In this document: in pieces, positions 23,900 through 32,953 of the stretch
Layout of the letters: every line of letters begins with the position of its first letter
Position numbering within the stretch: position 1 is the stretch's first letter
Source of the DNA: Ignavibacteriae bacterium HGW-Ignavibacteriae-3
GTDB lineage: Bacteria; Bacteroidota; Ignavibacteria; Ignavibacteriales; Melioribacteraceae
Length of the DNA stretch: 33,721 nucleotides
Assembly: GCA_002839795.1 (NCBI GenBank)
Contig: PGYS01000019.1
Coordinates: 1-33,721 of the forward strand
Reading direction: 5' to 3'
The notes under the pieces: model-generated
Database searches by the model: none
Seen by the model: the letters and a program-made list of their open reading frames with translations, nothing else
Told to the model about the DNA's origin: nothing
Position numbers and translations under genes: made by a program

Positions 23900-24546
23900 A
23901 CTTGAAATTTATTCCTCAGATATTCAAAATCCGCTTTCGTATTCATATTAAAAAACAGATCATCGTTATAGAAAGGCAGTGAATCGACTTCGATTATTTT
24001 CGCCCCGGCCTCCAAAATTAGTTTTCTGATGCTTGAATCATATTTACCCTTTTCATTTTTCCTGTTGCCGGCCTGCAGGTGTATACTATTAATTATTGGG
24101 ATTAATTCTTTCTTATAAACACCGCAAGTATGCTGTATTTTGCCTCCTGCGGACGGTACAAGAATCATTTCGGAGAAATGACTGCCGATAATATAACGGA
24201 TCATCTCTTCCGACATTAATGGAAGATCGCATGAAATAAAAAAATTCAGTTCGGTCGAGGATACATTCAATGCAGCATGAATACCGGATAAAGGACCGAA
24301 TCCCTCATAAACATCCTTCACCACATTAAGATTGAGGAAGCTGTATTCTTCAATATCCTTGCTGCTAATAATAACTTTATCAAAAATATTTTGAAGAAGG
24401 TTCCTTGTTCGTTCAATTAAGGTAACAGAATTGATCTCGAGCAACGACTTGTTCAATTTCATCCGGCGGTTTTCACCGCCCGCAAGTATTATACCGGTAA
24501 TATCGGAATATATTTTTTCCACTCTTTGCCAGAAAAATGTTGCCAA
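23896..24546 (-). CDS. mobA: Molybdenum cofactor guanylyltransferase MobA
   Basis: 216 residues. The nucleotidyltransferase motif is ILAGGENRRMKLNKSLLEI, followed by GPLSGIHAAL and FFISCDLPLMS (metal-binding Asp). MobA attaches GMP to molybdopterin to give the guanine dinucleotide form used by DMSO-reductase-type enzymes, such as the one encoded in this cluster. It is translationally coupled (ATGA) to the cytochrome gene. The start is uncertain: TTG at 24546 gives 17 residues before the motif, whereas GTG at 24522 would give a more usual N terminus. Neither has a strong Shine-Dalgarno sequence. Confidence 0.87.
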   Translation of the reverse strand: MATFFWQRVEKIYSDITGIILAGGENRRMKLNKSLLEINSVTLIERTRNLLQNIFDKVIISSKDIEEYSFLNLNVVKDVYEGFGPLSGIHAALNVSSTELNFFISCDLPLMSEEMIRYIIGSHFSEMILVPSAGGKIQHTCGVYKKELIPIINSIHLQAGNRKNEKGKYDSSIRKLILEAGAKIIEVDSLPFYNDDLFFNMNTKADFEYLRNKFQV

Positions 24547-24580
24547 AATATAAATCAGAGATTTTCAAAACAAAATGTTA

Positions 24581-24605
24581 AAAAAAAGGCGCATCAATTG
24601 CGCCT
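24581..24605 (-). terminator. Rho-independent terminator after the four-helix membrane protein gene
   Basis: AGGCGC (24587-24592) and GCGCCT (24600-24605) form a perfect stem with a 7-nt loop. On the minus strand it is followed by seven Ts (24587-24581). It ends the gene whose stop is at 24632 and isolates mobA, which then needs its own promoter in about 24547-24580. Confidence 0.83.
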
Positions 24606-24631
24606 CAAAATCTAACATAGAATGAGCCGAT

Positions 24632-25045
24632 TTAAGCAGTTTTTGGTTTTAGTATTAGTGCGATAATTATTCCTAGAAATATAGATTGAATAGCTCCGAA
24701 AATAAACCATTGCAAAGAAAGTGTATAGGGAACGGGGTAAACTACATTTTGAGCAACTGCCGCCATAAAATTCATGAATAAGGCAATATATAATCCGTAG
24801 CGCGCTCCCTCCATAATTCCCTTGTTCTGATAGCCTTTTGTAAAAATAAATACAAAGAAGAACGACCATACCAGGTCGGCGATCCACATTCTCCACATCA
24901 TCCTGTTCATTTCTTCCATTGAACGGAAGACGTTTGCGAGGCCTTGATACGTCCCCGCCAGTATGAGACCGTGGATCAGAAAGTTTGTTACCTCATAGAG
25001 GATAAAGACGGAGACGACTGCGATAATCATTTTTTTTGTGTCCAT
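24632..25045 (-). CDS. Small four-helix membrane protein, unknown function
   Basis: 137 residues with four hydrophobic segments, at about 7-30, 53-70, 82-103 and 111-133. An acidic/Met-rich loop (FRSMEEMNRMMWRMW) lies between helices 1 and 2. No named family was recognised. GGAG stands six bases before the ATG. It is monocistronic, with a strong terminator behind it. Nothing ties it to the sulfur island next door. Confidence 0.7.
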   Translation of the reverse strand: MDTKKMIIAVVSVFILYEVTNFLIHGLILAGTYQGLANVFRSMEEMNRMMWRMWIADLVWSFFFVFIFTKGYQNKGIMEGARYGLYIALFMNFMAAVAQNVVYPVPYTLSLQWFIFGAIQSIFLGIIIALILKPKTA

Positions 25046-25432
25046 ACCAAACTCCAGCTAATTATTAATACTGTTATTTAAGCAGAACGGAGAAACAATT
25101 TCAAGAAACATTTGAACAAGTATTTATACCATATGTCTATCAAAGATGGCTGCGTGTAAATCCAATCTTGCCAAAACCTCGTCTTCGGCCGCCCCCGGAC
25201 CAGGATGTTAACAAGTTTCTCACGTGAGAGTCAACCGTTAATATTAAAATTATGATAAGACTTCCTGCAATCAGAGATTATAACTCGGTCGATGAAAATC
25301 ACGAAACTTCATTTATGTCTATCACTCAGATTCGGAATATTATCGGTTCCCAGAATAGCTCCGGGTTTGTTCCATAAATAAATATTCCACTGACTATTCA
25401 TCAAGAAATTTATTTGAATAATTGATCTACGG
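25046..25432. other. 387-bp intergenic stretch without a convincing gene
   Basis: No open frame here has a ribosome site and family likeness. The longest candidate is 41 codons (25252-25377, plus strand), without a Shine-Dalgarno sequence. A perfect 12-base palindrome TCTCACGTGAGA lies at 25218-25229. A short GC-rich patch (about 25178-25207) differs from the AT-rich surroundings. It must hold the promoter of the four-helix membrane protein gene near 25046-25110. Confidence 0.6.
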
Positions 25433-26122
25433 TCATGAAAGATTCAGATAACGGTTCCAAATTTTATATAATTCAAAAGTAGCTTTTACATCAGCACCGC
25501 AGTAGATGGCTATATCCTTTATCCGTCCGGCTTTATACAATTCTTTAACATCCATCCCTGTTATTCCCTTCGATTTGGGTGAATCAACACCAAATGCCTG
25601 GCAGTAAAAATCGAGATTGAATTTTTTGGTAAGTCCGAAATAAGTCAACTGTTCAAGCAGATCAATATGATTAGAAGAGTCGAAACGATTCCTTAACAGA
25701 TTTTTAGCGGGTTTTATTTTATTTATAGCGGAGCGGATCGTAATGAACGGCAGATCAAAGCTTCTCCCGTTGAATGATATCATTTTTTCCGCTTTCGAGG
25801 CATAGTTCCAGAAATACCGGAGCATCTCTTCTTCACTGACTGGTTTGTATTTGGTAATTTTTTCTTCCGTCGTCCATCCGTCATTCTCCCCGCTCTCATA
25901 CAGTACTATTGCCTTTTCTTTTTCAACATTAAACAAACCGATTGCAACGATCTTTGCTGTGTATGGATAAAGACTCAAATAACGTTTTGTTTCTTCAACA
26001 AGCTCAGATTTCTTTTCAGGATCTTTTTCTAATTCAGTGTAACGCAGGAGGAATTCTTGTTGAGATTCAGAAAGAGTATCGAATTCCACACCGACTGTTT
26101 CAATATCAAAAACAAGATTCAT
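25433..26122 (-). CDS. DEDDy-type 3'-5' exonuclease
   Basis: 229 residues. The three exonuclease motifs are clear: FDIET (Asp6, Glu8), SFNGRSFDLPF (Asp123) and YCGADVKAT (Tyr207, Asp211). This is the layout of the PolB-like exonuclease family (DNA_pol_B_exo2) found as stand-alone proteins. It should remove nucleotides from DNA or RNA 3' ends with two metal ions. GGGGG lies four bases before the ATG. It is transcribed alone and divergently from the acyltransferase gene. Confidence 0.85.
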   Translation of the reverse strand: MNLVFDIETVGVEFDTLSESQQEFLLRYTELEKDPEKKSELVEETKRYLSLYPYTAKIVAIGLFNVEKEKAIVLYESGENDGWTTEEKITKYKPVSEEEMLRYFWNYASKAEKMISFNGRSFDLPFITIRSAINKIKPAKNLLRNRFDSSNHIDLLEQLTYFGLTKKFNLDFYCQAFGVDSPKSKGITGMDVKELYKAGRIKDIAIYCGADVKATFELYKIWNRYLNLS

Positions 26123-26271
26123 AAAGCCCCCTTTATAAGTTTGTTTTGATAATAAGCTAATAAATTTTCGTCAGATTTGATACATGATAATTAACAAATA
26201 TTCATTCCCCTCTCACCTTGATAAAAAACAATTATTAACTATTTTGGATACAATCTTTGGAGAGATAGGGA

Positions 26272-27402
26272 ATGAGCCAAAAGAATCGTGCATTATTCAT
26301 TGATCTGCTAAAAGGACTTGCATTAATCGTAATGGTGGAAGTTCATGTATTCAATGCCTTAATTTCACCCGAATTAAAAAATACATGGTTATTTGCCCGG
26401 TTAAATTTCATTAACGGACTGGTTGCCCCGGCATTCAGTTTTGCATCTGGATTGGTTTTCGTTCTGTCAATGCAAAGAGGCGCGGAAGAACTGAGAACGT
26501 TTGGTAAAGTGTTCTGGCGAAAATTATCAAGAATCGGATTAATATTACTGATCGGCTACTCACTCCACCTTCCTTATTTTTCACTCACAAAGATTCTCCG
26601 CAATCAGACCCAGCCTGTACTTGAGAGTTTATACACTGTAGATATTCTTCAGCTTATTGCAACGGGACTAATTGTATTGTTCTTTGCCAAGATTTTTATC
26701 AAAAACGAAAAACGGTTTTTTAATTTTTCTCTTTTAATGACAGTGCTCGTACTAGTATTAAGTCCTGTAATGTGGAGTATAGATTTCTCGAATCATTTAC
26801 CTCTTTTATTTTCCAACTACTTTAATAGAATGCACGGCTCACTCTTTCCTCTATTTCCATGGTGGGCATTTGTTTTCAGCGGAGCTTATGTTGCAAAATA
26901 TTACATCCAGGCAAAGAATGAGAACAAAGAACCGGAATTCGCAAAGCGGCTGATTTATTACGGAACAGCATTTTATCTTATAAGTGTAATATTGATGTAT
27001 TTTATTTTTCCTCTGTTTGATATCGGAGTTCGTCCTAATCCGCTTTGGTTTACCGAAAGATTCGGAGTCATTCTTCTTTCACTTGGTATCTTTTGGTTTT
27101 ATTTGAATAAAAAAGAGAATTACAAATCCTTAATATTAGATGTAAGCCGTGAGTCGCTTCTTATATATTGGGTTCATCTTCAATTAATTTACAGAGAACT
27201 TATTGGCGCCAGGAGTTTAGTGCAGATATCAAATCAAAATTATAATTTTTTGGAATGTACTGTGGTAACCATAATACTGATCGGGCTTATGCTCGTTCTG
27301 GCAAAGGCATGGAACGGTTTAAAGGGGAAATATCCCCTCTACACTAAGCGGTTTACAGCGGCTGTTATAGGAATTTCATTACTGATTTTTCTTGTGCGTT
27401 AA
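26272..27402 (+). CDS. DUF1624/HGSNAT-like membrane acyltransferase
   Basis: 376 residues with about ten membrane helices. The N terminus RALFIDLLKGLALIVMVEVHVFNAL, with conserved Asp11 and His25, and GLVAPAFSFASGLVF are typical of DUF1624, related to heparan-alpha-glucosaminide N-acetyltransferase and acyltransferase_3 proteins. It probably transfers an acyl group across the membrane to a surface sugar; the target is unknown. GGAG and AGGGA precede the ATG. Its stop overlaps the stop of the convergent thioesterase gene by four bases, leaving no room for a terminator between them. Confidence 0.75.
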   Translation: MSQKNRALFIDLLKGLALIVMVEVHVFNALISPELKNTWLFARLNFINGLVAPAFSFASGLVFVLSMQRGAEELRTFGKVFWRKLSRIGLILLIGYSLHLPYFSLTKILRNQTQPVLESLYTVDILQLIATGLIVLFFAKIFIKNEKRFFNFSLLMTVLVLVLSPVMWSIDFSNHLPLLFSNYFNRMHGSLFPLFPWWAFVFSGAYVAKYYIQAKNENKEPEFAKRLIYYGTAFYLISVILMYFIFPLFDIGVRPNPLWFTERFGVILLSLGIFWFYLNKKENYKSLILDVSRESLLIYWVHLQLIYRELIGARSLVQISNQNYNFLECTVVTIILIGLMLVLAKAWNGLKGKYPLYTKRFTAAVIGISLLIFLVR

Positions 27403-27851
27403 ATGGATTTAAGAATTTGAACATTTTTCTCAAATTGACTGACAGCATCATATAACTCCTGTGGTATCGGCGATGCTTTTTTCGTCGACCGGTCAATATG
27501 AACAACAGTCCCTCCCCCACGCGCAATAATTTTACCTGTTTCTATTTTCTCAACGAGGTGTTTAAAACCGAAGCTTGAATTCTTTAAGAAATCGATCCGT
27601 GTAAAAATATTCAGCTGATCGTCAAGATAAGCCGACTCAAAATAATCGCAATTATTATGGACCATGATGAAAAATGAATTGCCCTCGAGAAATTCCACTA
27701 ATCCAAACTGTTTTTTAAGATCCCGCAAATATTTAATACGTGCGTCTTCAAAATAGTTAAAGTAAACCGCGTTATTGCAGACTCCGAGAATATCCACCTC
27801 GTGAAACCTTACTTCCTCAACTATTTTATGTTTATAATCGGATATTTCCAT
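27399..27851 (-). CDS. Hotdog-fold acyl-CoA thioesterase (YbgC/FcbC type)
   Basis: 150 residues. The active-site motif is HEVDILGVCNNAVYFNYFEDARIKYL (catalytic Asp20), as in 4-hydroxybenzoyl-CoA thioesterase and YbgC. A C-terminal strand ARGGGTVVHID completes the hotdog fold. It hydrolyses acyl-CoA or acyl-ACP in the cytoplasm; the substrate is unknown. AGGA is seven bases before the ATG. It lies 92 bases downstream of the threonine aldolase gene and may be the last gene of that run. Confidence 0.84.
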   Translation of the reverse strand: MEISDYKHKIVEEVRFHEVDILGVCNNAVYFNYFEDARIKYLRDLKKQFGLVEFLEGNSFFIMVHNNCDYFESAYLDDQLNIFTRIDFLKNSSFGFKHLVEKIETGKIIARGGGTVVHIDRSTKKASPIPQELYDAVSQFEKNVQILKSI

Positions 27852-27943
27852 TTACGTTTCCTTAAGATTCCATTTTGGCTAATGCTCATGCTACATTCAT
27901 AAAAATTGGTCCGGATTAAGAGCATTGGCAAGATCAGAGGATA

Positions 27944-28975
27944 TTATGACATTATCAGTTCAACAATTTTAACAGCGTCACCGATTTCCTCTGACGAAAC
28001 ATCCATATGAGTTACAGCCCTGATTACACCTACTTTCCCCGTTCCAAGAAGAAGGCCATTTTCACGGCTTTTCTTCAAAAAATCCTCAACAGAAAATTTT
28101 AAGACCGTGAACATGACAATATTTGTCTGAACGCATTCCATATCAACAGTTATTCCCGGAATTTTAGAAAGACTTATAGCGAGATTATCGGCTTTATCAT
28201 GATCTTCCTTTAAACGGTCGATATTATTTTTTAAGGCATACATGCCGGCTGCAGCCAGAATACCTACCTGCCTCATTCCCCCGCCCCATGCCTTTCTGAT
28301 GCGGTACACTTCCTTTATAAAATCTTTGGGGCCGGCCACTATTGATCCTATGGGAGCGCCCAGACCTTTGGACAAACAGCATGAGATTGAATCAAAATAT
28401 TTTGCGTATTCAGCGACCGGTATTCCCGTTTTGGCAGACGCATTCCAGATGCGGGCACCGTCAAGATGCATCAAGAGATTATATTTTCTACCCAGTTCGC
28501 TTAATGCTTTAATGTTATCCAGCGGATTGATAGTTCCGCCTGCGCGATTATGTGTATTTTCAACTTCTATTACTTTTGTACGAGCCATATAATAAGCACT
28601 TGCCGGACGGATCAAAGGTTCCACCTGCTCAGCTGTGAAAACACCTTTTATGCCATCGACAAGACTCAATTGTATTCCGCTCAATGCAGCAGGTGATCCG
28701 GATTCATATTGAAAAATATGAGCATCTTTTTCACAGATAACTTCATCTCCGGGACTTGTTAATACATTCAGGGAAATCTGATTTCCCATAGTCCCGCTGG
28801 GGACATAAAGGGCCGCTTCCTTCCCAAGAAGTTCCGCCGCGTATTTTTCAAGAGCATTTACTGTTGGGTCCTCTTTATAAACATCGTCGCCAACCTCGGC
28901 TTCATACATCGCCTTTCGCATTTCCGCAGAAGGTTTGGTAACCGTATCACTTCTTAAATCAATATTTTTTTTCAT
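27944..28975 (-). CDS. ltaE: Low-specificity L-threonine aldolase
   Basis: 343 residues, fold type I PLP enzyme. The PLP-binding lysine is Lys203 in [14 protein letters not shown], Asp172 in [13 protein letters not shown] binds the pyridine nitrogen, and the stacking His86 is in [11 protein letters not shown]. It splits L-threonine or allo-threonine to glycine and acetaldehyde. The start overlaps the lnt stop as ATGA. The symbol may equally be ltaA in other naming schemes. A threonine-aldolase-like lyase for other beta-hydroxy amino acids is possible. Confidence 0.9.
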   Translation of the reverse strand: MKKNIDLRSDTVTKPSAEMRKAMYEAEVGDDVYKEDPTVNALEKYAAELLGKEAALYVPSGTMGNQISLNVLTSPGDEVICEKDAHIFQYESGSPAALSGIQLSLVDGIKGVFTAEQVEPLIRPASAYYMARTKVIEVENTHNRAGGTINPLDNIKALSELGRKYNLLMHLDGARIWNASAKTGIPVAEYAKYFDSISCCLSKGLGAPIGSIVAGPKDFIKEVYRIRKAWGGGMRQVGILAAAGMYALKNNIDRLKEDHDKADNLAISLSKIPGITVDMECVQTNIVMFTVLKFSVEDFLKKSRENGLLLGTGKVGVIRAVTHMDVSSEEIGDAVKIVELIMS

Positions 28976-30627
28976 GATTTTTTACTGATCCTGTTTGAGA
29001 TTTTTTTAAAGTAAAAAAATAATATTGTTACAATGGAAATCAACGACGCAAGGTAAGGGATAGTGAACGGATAAGCTGAATAGAAAGTCATTCCTTCCTG
29101 AATTACCGCATCATTAACAAGAATATCTTTAGTGAATAGCTTAGTTGATGCCACTGTTCTTCCCATTGGATCTATTATGCAGCTCACACCGCCATTTGCC
29201 GTTCTTACAACTGATTTCCGGTTTTCCACCGCACGTAGAACTGAGATTTCTTTATGCTGAAATGGCCCGCTCGAATAGCCGTACCAGCTGTCATTAGTCA
29301 CAACCACTATAAGATCCGCGCCCCTCTGGACAAATCCTGCAACAAATTCAGGATAAATTGACTCGATGCAAATCACTCCTCCCGCTCTAACTGAAGATAT
29401 TCCATTTTTATTGAAATTGAAGACAGTCTGATTTTTCCCGACATTCCAGCTTGAGATTCCCACTTCCCACTTGATAAAATCACCAAGAAACGGAAACTCC
29501 TCAACAAAAGGAACATGCTCGCCAAAAGGAACAAGTTTGATTTTTCCGTACTTTTGAACTGCATCGGTCTCAGGCGAGAAGTATAGAATAGAATTATAAC
29601 TTGTGTAAAGCGTACCGCTTTTGGTTTCCTTTGCATCTACCGGAGCGTCCTTCCGGTTGAAATAGAAATTTATATCCGGCATTCCGGTCATTAGAAAAAT
29701 ATTATGCAAGGAAACAAACTCATTAATTCGCGAAACTTCTCTATCATAATTACCGCTTAGAAGATAGACCGGAAGAGCTGATTCCGGCCAGACAATTAAT
29801 TTTGCATTCTGTGCTACCGCTTTATCCGATAAACTCAGATACTGAGTAAGCTGCTCATCAAGATTTCCGTCCTTCCATTTATTCCAGGGATTCAGGTTCG
29901 GCTGGATGAGTCCGACTTTAATTTTTTTCTCCGACAATGTAAAACTGTTGATTCTGATTGTCCCATACACTAAGACAAAGAAAAAAAGTAATACTGCAGC
30001 CATCGCGAATCTGTTATCAACTTTTCTATTCTGTTTCAAATTTTTAATTGACAGATAGATAAAAATATTGACAAAAAGTATTATAAGAGAAATGCCGTAG
30101 ACACCTACTATATCTGCTATTTGAATGAACGTATTGAAATAAGGGAGACAATTTCCGAGCGTGAGCCATGGAAAACGGGCATCAGTAATGCTGTATAGAT
30201 ATTCAAAAGTTACCCAATAAAACGGGAGCAGCATAAGAGCTTTCAGTTTGCCGAATGCTTTCCTGGAAAAATGGTAGAGAGTAGGTACAATCAAGTAGAA
30301 AAATGGATTGAAAAACAGAAGCGCCGCGCCGGAGATCATTAAAAATGTATCGGATTCTTTAGTCCAGCTTCCAACCCAATATAAAGTGATCAGATTAAAT
30401 ATGAAAAGCGTGAAATATGTAAACCTGTTGAGTGATAAAAGTGAATCTCTTTTTTCCATTACATACAAATAAGGGATTAAGGCAAAAAAACTTAAAAACG
30501 GCAGCGGTACCGGCGGGTATGATAAACCGAGCAGAATCCCTGATAAAAGGCCAAGTAACAATTCGCGTTTGCGTTTTTTTATCTGATCGGCGGTCAATTC
30601 AATTTTATTTTTGTGGAATAATTTCAT
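28972..30627 (-). CDS. lnt: Apolipoprotein N-acyltransferase
   Basis: 551 residues. About seven N-terminal membrane helices (24-225) precede a periplasmic nitrilase-like domain with the catalytic triad Glu282 (WPESALP), Lys at 362/364 ([13 protein letters not shown]) and Cys420 ([12 protein letters not shown]). One more C-terminal helix follows. It adds the third acyl chain to lipoproteins in the inner membrane. It abuts the DedA stop directly and overlaps the aldolase gene by four bases. Confidence 0.92.
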   Translation of the reverse strand: MKLFHKNKIELTADQIKKRKRELLLGLLSGILLGLSYPPVPLPFLSFFALIPYLYVMEKRDSLLSLNRFTYFTLFIFNLITLYWVGSWTKESDTFLMISGAALLFFNPFFYLIVPTLYHFSRKAFGKLKALMLLPFYWVTFEYLYSITDARFPWLTLGNCLPYFNTFIQIADIVGVYGISLIILFVNIFIYLSIKNLKQNRKVDNRFAMAAVLLFFFVLVYGTIRINSFTLSEKKIKVGLIQPNLNPWNKWKDGNLDEQLTQYLSLSDKAVAQNAKLIVWPESALPVYLLSGNYDREVSRINEFVSLHNIFLMTGMPDINFYFNRKDAPVDAKETKSGTLYTSYNSILYFSPETDAVQKYGKIKLVPFGEHVPFVEEFPFLGDFIKWEVGISSWNVGKNQTVFNFNKNGISSVRAGGVICIESIYPEFVAGFVQRGADLIVVVTNDSWYGYSSGPFQHKEISVLRAVENRKSVVRTANGGVSCIIDPMGRTVASTKLFTKDILVNDAVIQEGMTFYSAYPFTIPYLASLISIVTILFFYFKKISNRISKKS

Positions 30628-31233
30628 TTAAACTTTTTTCTTTTTCAGCCAGAATCTTATTAAAACAAAGACCGCTATTAGCGCAAGGATAATTATCACA
30701 ACTTCAGAGTAGCGGGAAAGATAACGATCCACAAGGTCAAGATTTTGACCGATTTTAATACCTAAAAAAATAAGAATCGCGTTCCAGAAAAGAGAACTTA
30801 CAGCAGCATATATAAATGTGCGCACTGGTTTAAGCCTGTGCACTCCCGAGAAAAAACTTACAACGGCTCTTGTTCCCGGGAGAAATCTGTTAATAATTAT
30901 AACATTATACCCATACTTGTGGAAAAATATATCTGCCTTGTTTAAAGATTCTTCCTTTATGAATTTGAACTTCCCGTTGCGGAGTATTCTTGTCCCCATA
31001 AATTCCCCTATCAGATACATCACTATAAAGCCTATTGTGCTTCCCACACTTGTAAGAAGCAATATCGGGATAAATTCAAGAGTGGAATTGGCAATAAGAG
31101 TTGCTCCGAACACAACAACCAGGTCACTTGGCGAGGGGGGAAAGATATTTTCAATAAAAGAAAATGAAAAAAGAGCAAGATAGATCAACACGGGATCTAA
31201 TGAACTGATATAGGCGATTATCTGCTGAAGCAT
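30628..31233 (-). CDS. DedA-family membrane protein
   Basis: 201 residues. Family motifs are FIENIFPPSPSDLVVVFGA (re-entrant segment near residues 25-45) and NRFLPGTRAVVSFFSGVHRLKPVRTF (about 112-137) with conserved Arg residues. About five membrane segments, with a Lys-rich C terminus (WLKKKKV). DedA proteins act in lipid-carrier flipping and proton-linked membrane homeostasis; the specific lipid here is not known. Its ATG shares one base with the ispF stop (TAATG). Confidence 0.88.
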   Translation of the reverse strand: MLQQIIAYISSLDPVLIYLALFSFSFIENIFPPSPSDLVVVFGATLIANSTLEFIPILLLTSVGSTIGFIVMYLIGEFMGTRILRNGKFKFIKEESLNKADIFFHKYGYNVIIINRFLPGTRAVVSFFSGVHRLKPVRTFIYAAVSSLFWNAILIFLGIKIGQNLDLVDRYLSRYSEVVIIILALIAVFVLIRFWLKKKKV

Positions 31234-31724
31234 TATTTCTCTTTTTTAGTAAGAAGAACCACGGCATGAGCCGCACATCCTTCATTGCGGCCTACGAATC
31301 CGAGTTTTTCTGAAGTTGTTGCTTTTACCGATACATGATCAACATCTACATTTATAATGTTCGCAATTACTTTCCTCATGGCAGGTATATGAAGAGCCAG
31401 CTTAGGTTCCTCCAGTAAAATAGTTGAGTCTATATTTCCAATCTGATAATTAAAATCATTCATCAGATAATAAACCTGATTTAACAATTGTTTACTGTCA
31501 GCATCTTTGTATTTAGGGTCGGTATTAGGAAAATGTTTGCCGATATCTCCGAGAGCAAGAGCGCCCAGGATCGCATCACATATTGCATGGAGAAGAACAT
31601 CCGCATCTGAGTGACCAAGGAGCCCATATTCGCCGGGTATCTCAACACCGCCGAGAATAAGTTTCCGGTCTTTAACAAGAGGATGAATATCATAACCGAA
31701 ACCGATTTTAAAGTTTGGATTCAA
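31233..31724 (-). CDS. ispF: 2-C-methyl-D-erythritol 2,4-cyclodiphosphate synthase
   Basis: 163 residues. The zinc ligands are Asp12, His14 (GYDIHP) and His46 ([15 protein letters not shown]), all shifted four residues from the E. coli numbers. [17 protein letters not shown] and [17 protein letters not shown] are conserved. It is the fifth step of the non-mevalonate isoprenoid pathway. The start codon is TTG (31724-31722), overlapping the acyP stop as TTGA and supported by GAGG seven bases upstream. Confidence 0.95.
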   Translation of the reverse strand: MNPNFKIGFGYDIHPLVKDRKLILGGVEIPGEYGLLGHSDADVLLHAICDAILGALALGDIGKHFPNTDPKYKDADSKQLLNQVYYLMNDFNYQIGNIDSTILLEEPKLALHIPAMRKVIANIINVDVDHVSVKATTSEKLGFVGRNEGCAAHAVVLLTKKEK

Positions 31725-31993
31725 AATCTAACCTCAAAATTAGAGAATTCATTTTTATATTCGCTCCAGTTAATCGAAGCGTTCTTAACATGGGCATGTG
31801 AAGGACCGATCCTGATCTTATTAAAAAGGTCTTCAATAACCGCAAGTTCGCCTTCAACGACAGTATAAACTTCGCCGTTCGATAAATTTTTTGTAAATCC
31901 TTTCAATCCCAGTTCTGCTGCTCGTTTTACGACAAAATATCTAAAGCCGACACCCTGCACCAAACCATTTACAATTATTTCAGCCCGCTTCAT
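31721..31993 (-). CDS. acyP: Acylphosphatase
   Basis: 90 residues, normal length. The motif [10 protein letters not shown] has the phosphate-binding Arg18, and [18 protein letters not shown] has the catalytic Asn36. It hydrolyses acyl phosphates in the cytoplasm. It lies three bases after the EamA permease stop and overlaps ispF. Confidence 0.93.
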   Translation of the reverse strand: MKRAEIIVNGLVQGVGFRYFVVKRAAELGLKGFTKNLSNGEVYTVVEGELAVIEDLFNKIRIGPSHAHVKNASINWSEYKNEFSNFEVRF

Positions 31994-31996
31994 TTC

Positions 31997-32953
31997 TTAA
32001 GTTTTAATTCCGTTATTAATTTTCTTTATTAAAAAAGAATCATAAACTTCCGACACAATCAAACCGAGGAATATTAAAGCGCATCCTGCAAAGCCAAAGT
32101 TAGTGATTTTCTCATTGAGTAAAAAGAAAGCGAATAGGGCCGCGAATATCGGCTCAAACGAATAAATAATGCCGGCCTTAGTCGGACTGACAACTTTCTG
32201 AAATTTAGTCTGAAGTCCAATGTTGACAAGTGTGGCCATTAAAGAGGTATAGAGTAATCCAAACAAAAGATATTTGGTTAATGAAATATGAAGCAACTCA
32301 ATGGATGCCCCGGCCGAAATAAACGCGGCAATAAAACTTAACAGCGAAACTGTGGATATCTGTATCAGAAGAAGTGTCCAGAAATGATTTTTCGTAGAGA
32401 TAACATCTATATAGACTACATGAGCGGCGAAGAACAGCGCGCATAGAAGAGTCATACCGTCGCCGAAATTGAAATTAGAGCCAAGCTCGCTCAACAGAGA
32501 ACCGACTGTTGATCCACCGCTCGAGAGGAACAGAATTCCAAAAAAAACCAGTGCCGTTCCTAATACTGCCCCTCTTGAGGGCCGTCTCTTTTCTATAATC
32601 ATTTGTAAAACGGGAACCATCACCACAAGAGATCCGGTAAGAAATCCGGACTTTGTCGCCGATGTAAATTTCAGTCCGATCGTTTGAGTAAAAAATCCAA
32701 GGAAAAGAAAAACCCCGAGGAACATTCCGGGAAGTATAGAATTCCAATCCAATTTGATTTTTCTGATAAGAAGAATAAATCCGAGAACCGCTGCGGCAAT
32801 TCCGAATCGGAATGCGATAAATAGCATAGTTGAGATATCATTCAATGACTCTTTCACTATTACAAAAGTTCCGCCCCAGATAAGAGTCATTAGAAGAAGT
32901 GCGGCCTCGCCGAAATACTTACTATAAGAATTGCCGGAAGAGTTATTCATCAT
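31997..32953 (-). CDS. EamA/DMT-family permease
   Basis: 318 residues with about ten membrane helices in two EamA repeats (about 15-150 and 168-305). Hallmarks are the N-terminal WGGTFVIVKESL and PTKAGIIYSFEPIFAALFAFFLLNEKI in the second repeat. This family exports metabolites or amino acids; the substrate cannot be told. Two ATGs (32953, 32950) both follow AAGG. The start overlaps the era stop by 11 bases. Confidence 0.88.
   Translation of the reverse strand: MMNNSSGNSYSKYFGEAALLLMTLIWGGTFVIVKESLNDISTMLFIAFRFGIAAAVLGFILLIRKIKLDWNSILPGMFLGVFLFLGFFTQTIGLKFTSATKSGFLTGSLVVMVPVLQMIIEKRRPSRGAVLGTALVFFGILFLSSGGSTVGSLLSELGSNFNFGDGMTLLCALFFAAHVVYIDVISTKNHFWTLLLIQISTVSLLSFIAAFISAGASIELLHISLTKYLLFGLLYTSLMATLVNIGLQTKFQKVVSPTKAGIIYSFEPIFAALFAFFLLNEKITNFGFAGCALIFLGLIVSEVYDSFLIKKINNGIKT

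Noticed and set aside
25252-25377. A 41-codon plus-strand frame
   Set aside because: No Shine-Dalgarno sequence and no recognisable composition; kept only as part of the gene-free stretch.
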